DNA of 64,000 nucleotides from Euryodendron excelsum (Eukaryota > Streptophyta > Magnoliopsida > Ericales > Pentaphylacaceae). A model generated the notes under the pieces. The model was given only the letters and a program-made list of their open reading frames with translations. It did not search any database and was not told where the DNA came from. Made by a program: the position numbers and the translations under genes. The number at the start of each line of letters is the position of its first letter. The first letter of the stretch is position 1. The stretch covers positions 29,159,501 through 29,223,500 of the forward strand of contig CM065378.1 in NCBI GenBank assembly GCA_033060915.1. The letters are read 5' to 3'. Positions 58,767 to 64,000 of this stretch are shown one piece after another.

Positions 58767-58802
<36 letters not shown>

Positions 58803-58804
58803 TA
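58765..58804. repeat. (TACA)n / (TA)n microsatellite
   Basis: About seven TACA units running into a TA run. Confidence 0.85.
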
Positions 58805-59039
58805 GTATGATACAAATAAATGATCGTATTAGCAACAGCCAGTTTGAACTTTCTACAGTTTGATAATAATGGTCGTAGTGAAACCATATGTTTTCATTTT
58901 CATTGCAGATTCCCAATTAAATTACTAAAAGCTATTATTAATCATTCAATGCTTTCCTTAAGTATATTAGACGATTTTGTATTTGACAATATTGTAGTAC
59001 TTGTCATCGTGGATATAAAAGATTTTGACAGTGCTGGAT

Positions 59040-59215
59040 AATGTTATACAAATAAAAAAATTCATACAAAATTTATCACTATAATAATGTGGTTGGATAA
59101 GGGCATTCACTTTGAAATAAAACAGTTACATTGATGACTCGTAATTACAATAATACCATTGTCCATGTTATTCTGGTGAATTTTATATACAGATTTTTAA
59201 ATGAAAGAATTATTA
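59040..59215. repeat. MITE-like repeat related to the 2.95-kb element
   Basis: Starts AATGTTATACAAATAAAAA, like AATGTTACACAAATAGAAA at 2953. It ends with a loose inverse of that start (TTTTATATACAGA). Confidence 0.4.
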
Positions 59216-59368
59216 ACTTAGCATGGACAAGCACCATTGTTGCAGCGCAATTCCCAAGCATAGAAGTCCCAACTGTTTTGTGGTTGCCTAGGTGGCTGTA
59301 CTAGTGCCCGGGAGAAATACATATTTAATCTCTGATATGGGCAGATCCATCCGCTTCTGAATCATTTA

Positions 59369-59600
59369 TTAAAAGGTCACCAAAGTGAAGAGGGCAGATG
59401 TTGAGACATCAAGAGTATTGAGGCGCACTTCTATGCCAATTTGTCTGGCCAATTCTTGTGCTATCCTTCTGTTTGAGGCTTTTGGACTCATTCCTGACGG
59501 AAAATCCACCGTGGAAGGTGTTTTTGCTGGTGTCTGATGCTTGCATTTTCTATACACAAGGATCTCGAAGATTAGCTGGAAGGTGAAGAGGGTGGTGAGA
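59369..59600 (-). other. Unassigned open stretch with hydrophobic segment and basic tail
   Basis: The minus-strand frame opens after a stop near 59609 and runs to 59369. It begins with a hydrophobic stretch (VLTTLFTFQLIFEILVY) followed by a basic, serine/threonine-rich tail, then RRIAQELARQIGIEVRL. The plus strand is also open here, so strand is uncertain. Not recognised. If coding, it is an exon of a gene not otherwise visible. Confidence 0.2.
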
Positions 59601-60427
59601 ACGGACCATTAGTTGAAAAAGAAAGGAGATCACAGAAACCTTGTGTAGAGAAAGGACATGAGAACTTGTTGAGATCTGCTGTCAATAGGCAATTTGCAAG
59701 GAGGAGAGATCATCATAGCAAAGTTCAGTGCTTTTGACCCCTGGAATTATGCAAGTATACATGAGTCTGCACTCTGCTGCAACAGCTAAAAGTCCTGATA
59801 TATCATTTGGTTAACAAATGAGCAAATTCTTATCTGCTAAATGAGAATTCCTCTTTGTATGAACATTCTCAAAAGCAGTAGTTGATATACAAAATTTATG
59901 ATTACTTATATTACGAATGGGTGCGCAAAACAGCGCGTGCCCTGTCAAATGGTGCCACCATGCTGCCTTGCAGAAATTGCGAACTTTATGGAGCCATGCG
60001 CAAGTTATTAAAGATGACCCCGAATACAGGAGAACAAGCAATCGTTTGGAATAATTTGGAAAAATTTACAGGCACATCCAAAAAAAGAGCAAAATGAGAA
60101 GATAAATATACTGTCTCTTTTTTCTTTTACTAGTCTGTTCAATTATGAATAAAATATCAAATTGCGTGCTTTTAACACAAGGGCCAATGGAAGTTCAAAT
60201 TGTTACAGGTTATTGTGTGTGTATATATATTTCAAATTGTGCACCCATAACTCCCACTAAGCCTACTAACTCTATATACTAATAGGGTGTGAATGTTTTA
60301 GAAAACTGCAATCATGACAAATTTTAAAAAAACTTCAATGAACAGGCTTCACCAAACTCAAGTATTTATTTTATAATAGTATAGATAGATAAAAGATAGA
60401 TATATCAATAACAAACTAAACATTAAT

Positions 60428-60660
60428 GAAACCCTAAGAGATTAGCCTGGTGGTTAAGACTTCAGATTTTTTGGAGAGTCTGCTCCCTTTTAATATCTCA
60501 GATTCAAAATCTTTTAGGTGCTATTAATTCCTTGAGATTATTTCCAGTAACTTTGGCCGGGTAATTACTCGGTTTATATGAGACCGGAGGATTATACACT
60601 CTCCAAAATTAGTTAAGGTGCGTTTGCTAAACTGATCCGGATATTCAGTTAGCAAAAATA
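60428..60660 (+). repeat. tRNA-derived SINE
   Basis: An A-box-like TAGCCTGGTGG (60443-60453) and a B-box-like GATTCAAAAT (60501-60510) are spaced as in a tRNA-type pol III promoter. The body continues with a TTTCCAGTAACTTTGGCCGGG block and a 'gtgcgtttgctaaactgatc' end, followed by an A-rich AAAATAAAAAAAATAA tail. The wording resembles known eudicot tRNA-derived SINEs. The B box is degenerate. Not a functional tRNA gene. Confidence 0.6.
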
Positions 60661-61650
60661 AAAAAAATAAACATTAAGGTACAACTCCATTCAAGAAACA
60701 CAAGTGCATTGTGTACTCAAACTACGAAGGAACAAACAGTCTGTCTTTCCAAATTGTCGAAATAGTTGTCAGACGACCTCTTTATGTTAATTTGCTCCTC
60801 TCTAAATACTCCTACTATTTCTTTATATATACACAAATTCTAAATTATGCAAGATTTTTTTTATAATTGATAAAATTGAATATTATATTAAAGATAGAAT
60901 TAATAATATGCTAAAATTATGTTAAATTATATTTAATTTTTAATCAATTTTTTTTCAAAAATAAAATACCTAAAACGTTTGATATGTGTACTATATGGTT
61001 GAATTAAAAAAAATGAGCATTTTTCACTAGCTTTTGGATATAGACAGAAAACGAAATTTTTTTTATTTATACATATGTATGAGTATTATATGAGAATAGT
61101 GCATTTCCATTCAACTTGAGTCTTGAGATGTGAGGGCATGACGTGGTTTCTACACGTTCTTATTCATTCTGACTTGGTCTTAATATGAAGGGAGGAAATA
61201 ATTCCAAGAACCCACTTACAACTGAACTTGTAGATCGCCGATTACAATTGAACTCATACCATTCAAATTGATTATTTTTGAAACACTTAGATATTTGTTT
61301 GGGCTAAATTGTATGCTTAAGTGGCGTCTTGTGATTGCCCAATTGGTCATGAGGCTTGTTTCGTTAATTAAAGAATCAGAAGATGATAATAACGCATCTA
61401 GACTTTGATTACTCAGGCCTTAAAACATGAATAGCTAATTGGGCAATAGAGTGAGTTTTCCTCCATCTATTGAATAAAAATTGCAAACCTTTGTCTCATA
61501 CATTGCAATTATCAAGTCATCCCTTCCCTTCTCATAATTCAATGAGTCCTACCCTGTTAGGTGGATCGGTAAGTGTGCTCCAAGCAAAGCCTATAGCAAG
61601 GACATGAGGAAACACCTCTTGTTGGCAGCTTTATTAGTTGGTGTTTTATA

Positions 61651-61770
61651 CATGGAAAATGCTATTTTTCTAAAACAAATTTTGTGCAAAAAATCTTAAA
61701 AGATTCTCATTCAGCCATCTTATTATTTTATACAGAGATTCGTTATGAATTTTTTTTTGATATATATAGT
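61651..61770 (+). repeat. Partial copy of the AT-rich MITE
   Basis: Starts with GGAAAATGCTATTTTTCTAA, the same end sequence as at 61887 and inverted at 3252, then diverges. Confidence 0.5.
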
Positions 61771-61886
61771 ATTACTCTTTATAAATAAGAGTTCTCTTAC
61801 CAAATAGCTAGGGGTGAAGCATTAGTTCATCCCACGCTTCCCAATAAATTATGGATAATATAGGAAGCATTCTGCTTAATACATCA

Positions 61887-62055
61887 TGAAAAATGCTATT
61901 TTTTAAAAAATTTTGTATATAAAATTTTATCAAAATAATGTAACAGTAATATTATTATAATTAAAAGTTATTATGATGAGTGTTTTATTTTAAAATAAAT
62001 AATTATTATCTAACAATGTCATTTTAATAATAAATTATGTATAAATTTTTGTCTC
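61887..62055 (+). repeat. AT-rich MITE, best-preserved copy
   Basis: Opens AAAAATGCTATTTTTTAAAA, passes TTTTATCAAAATAATGTAAC and a TTTTATTTTAAAATAAA block. The inverse of 3252-3130 follows it closely throughout, and 7795-7900 matches its middle. Confidence 0.65.
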
Positions 62056-63359
62056 TGTGAATTTCTTTTAAGACGCAATTCAACCTCCCACAGTCAACTC
62101 CATTGGCTTGGCTGGCTGTTTTAGGTCGTGGCTGGCCATTCAAAAGTCTTTTTGTTTTTTAAAGTTACCTAAAGCTGCACCAGTCGTGGTAGGCCGGCTA
62201 ATTAAACTAATTGTTACACATAGTGTATGAGGTGTGGATGCTTCAGGTCTTGGTAAGCGCAATTGGTAGATCTAAAGGGGTAGATTATTGGTATTCAAGA
62301 TGGTAAATGACATATTGGCCCCTTTTCAAAATTGTCTCCTATTGTTTTACTAATCACAACATTTGCCATCGATGGTCTAGTACTGTTTATTATTTGAAAA
62401 TAATCATTATTTTTTTTTCACCCTTCACCTTTTCTTTGTTAATATTTGTTCTCATGTTAACTTTTTGGGAACAATCATAAGGATTTTACTATGCTATTTT
62501 TTATATTCTCCTTATTAGTATTTCTTTAACCTCCACATGTTATTCAGCAGAAAAATAACAATCTTATTTTGAGATACTACTTTGTTATATTTTTATATTT
62601 TTATTACTGCTAAGCTAAATTATGAGTGGTTCTTCTTCTACTAAAAAATTCTTTTCCCCACTTCGTCTCTCTCCTATATAAAATTTTTGGGTCCGTAGCT
62701 AAACGAGGTTCTAGAGTTAGGTTCTTGTATGTTGCAATTTGCAGATAGTTGAAATCAGTTGATCACATCATGAGTACTAGAGAAAGCATTCTACCTAATA
62801 CTATAATTTATGGGCCTTTGCTAGGCCCCAGGACAATTTGAAGAATAATATAGCATAGTTTGAAGACGCGTTGGACCTAACCCTGTTTTGACTTTATTGG
62901 GTTTCTCAATTCTTCTGATTCCAAATACAATAATGCCACCACTACGGACTAGAAAAATAAGTTCTAGGCAGGTGCTGAGTCACTTTTCAAGTCTTCTTTT
63001 TATATTTGTTAGTAAATATTATTTTAGATAAATTACACTAATTTTTCTTGAAATTTTTATAATTACAGTTAACACCCCTTAGGTTTTAAAAATGACACTG
63101 ACCTCCCTCTTAATTTAGTTGTTAGCTTGATGTTGCCCCAACTGTTAGTCAACCGTTAAAGGTCAACCACTTTTTTGCTAACATCATTTTGAAATTATTT
63201 AAAATACCAATACTACCCTTACAAAATTGTTTGCCAAAAAAATAAGACTGAGTCTACTCAGTTAATTAGCATTTCTTTAACTTAACACAACGAACTGAGT
63301 TAACTCACTCTAATTGACCATCTTTTTGTCTCTCTCTTTTCATTTTTCCTCTCTACAAG

Positions 63360-63381
63360 AATCTCTCTCTCTCTCTCTCTC
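63360..63381. repeat. (CT)n microsatellite
   Basis: About nine or ten CT units, read directly. Confidence 0.85.
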
Positions 63382-64000
63382 CATCTGCCATCACCTTCAC
63401 CTTTATAAACTCTAACCCTCACCACTATCACGTCACTAGACCACCACAACACACCTCACCATCAGGTCCATAACTATTGAAACCCTACAACCCACGTCCA
63501 CATCATCACTGAACTCCCACCAATCACCTCACTGAACCACCAGATAACGGAGTAGCACCCACTGCCACAACCCTCGCCGTCACCAACCCCTACCACTACA
63601 ATCCTCACCATCACCACCAAACACTTAAATCAACAAAGAAATAAAAATCAAAACATAATATAATCAAATTTTCCCACAAGTCCATGCTTTGTCTAAAACA
63701 ACTACCCAGACCCTCCACTTACCCAACGATCGTCGTTGTTAACGACCTCCCTTCCCATCTTTTCAATCGCTGGCTCAATCACTACCAACACTCAAAACCT
63801 CACGGCCAGAACCCACTCCATTACCCATAGCAACAAAGAGCCAAGATTCATTGGGTTTGCTTAATAAGATATATATATATATATATATAGATGTATATGT
63901 ATGGTGGTGGCAATTTTTTAACAAGGAAATAAAATCAAACAAGCACTACATCCACCACAGGTTCACATCCATGCCCTGCCTAGTTGATTCCATGGCAAAA

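Larger units (their letters stand above)
58130..60427. other. Spacer with two unassigned coding-like stretches
   Basis: Less AT-rich than neighbouring spacer in parts. Contains the two minus-strand open stretches listed separately, a (TACA)n microsatellite, and a MITE-like repeat at about 59040-59215. No complete gene could be assembled. Confidence 0.4.
60661..64000. other. AT-rich spacer with MITEs and simple repeats
   Basis: No coding sequence recognised. Contains MITE copies at about 61651-61770 and 61887-62055, a dispersed-repeat-like block at about 63025-63200 (a common plant repeat with 'acactgacctccctc' wording), a CT microsatellite at about 63360-63381 followed by a CCA/CAC-rich low-complexity tract to about 63640, and a TA run near 63868-63889. 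Confidence 0.5.

Noticed and set aside
60443..60515. Functional tRNA gene
   Set aside because: Only A- and B-box-like words are present; no cloverleaf stems, and the unit continues into a SINE body with an A-rich tail.

Overview
This is a repeat-dominated stretch of a flowering-plant (most likely eudicot) nuclear genome. The evidence is one intron-containing lignan reductase gene, a decayed disease-resistance gene, Ty1/copia and Ty3/gypsy LTR retrotransposons with plant-type features, a caulimovirid-like endogenous viral element, MITEs, a tRNA-derived SINE, and AT-rich spacers. Nothing bacterial (operons, CRISPR, ribosome binding sites) is present.

Layout. At 1.9-5.8 kb on the minus strand lies the one gene that looks intact: a four-exon pinoresinol-lariciresinol-reductase-like gene whose spliced product is 312 aa. 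From 5.8 to 8.9 kb is AT-rich spacer with MITEs. From 8.9 to 12.2 kb is a caulimovirid-type endogenous element: a broken reverse transcriptase/RNase H, an overlapping intact 458-codon second ORF, a tandem-repeat tail, and a second RT piece in opposite orientation. From 12.9 to 28.6 kb is one old Ty1/copia element (minus strand, 411-bp LTRs) split by two giant (4.8-5.0 kb) solo LTRs in opposite orientation. A third, diverged giant LTR occupies 28.6-33.0 kb. Then come a hairpin MITE and an Athila-like integrase fossil (33.0-35.3 kb). A fourth giant LTR (35.9 to about 48.8 kb) is interrupted by a 1.3-kb solo LTR with a perfect target duplication and by a young 7.8-kb Tat-lineage gypsy element (592-bp LTRs with 5 differences). 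Its truncated end is followed by unassigned sequence and a CC-NBS-LRR-type pseudogene (49.0-51.9 kb), itself split by a MITE. From 52.5 to 58.1 kb is a SIRE-like copia derivative that keeps gag but no recognisable pol. The rest (58.1-64.0 kb) is spacer with a SINE, MITEs, microsatellites and two unassigned coding-like stretches.

How it fits together. The window records sequential insertion rather than a functional gene cluster. Order can be read from nesting: copia before giant LTRs A and B; giant LTR D before the solo copia LTR and the gypsy element; NLR before its MITE. The most unusual non-genic signal is in the giant LTRs. Each carries, just upstream of its TATA box, three short dyad-symmetric boxes. 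The diverged copy uses a different palindrome sequence but keeps the same three-box layout. Three of the four also carry a triplicated ~209-bp unit with a GAGCGTC-type hairpin.
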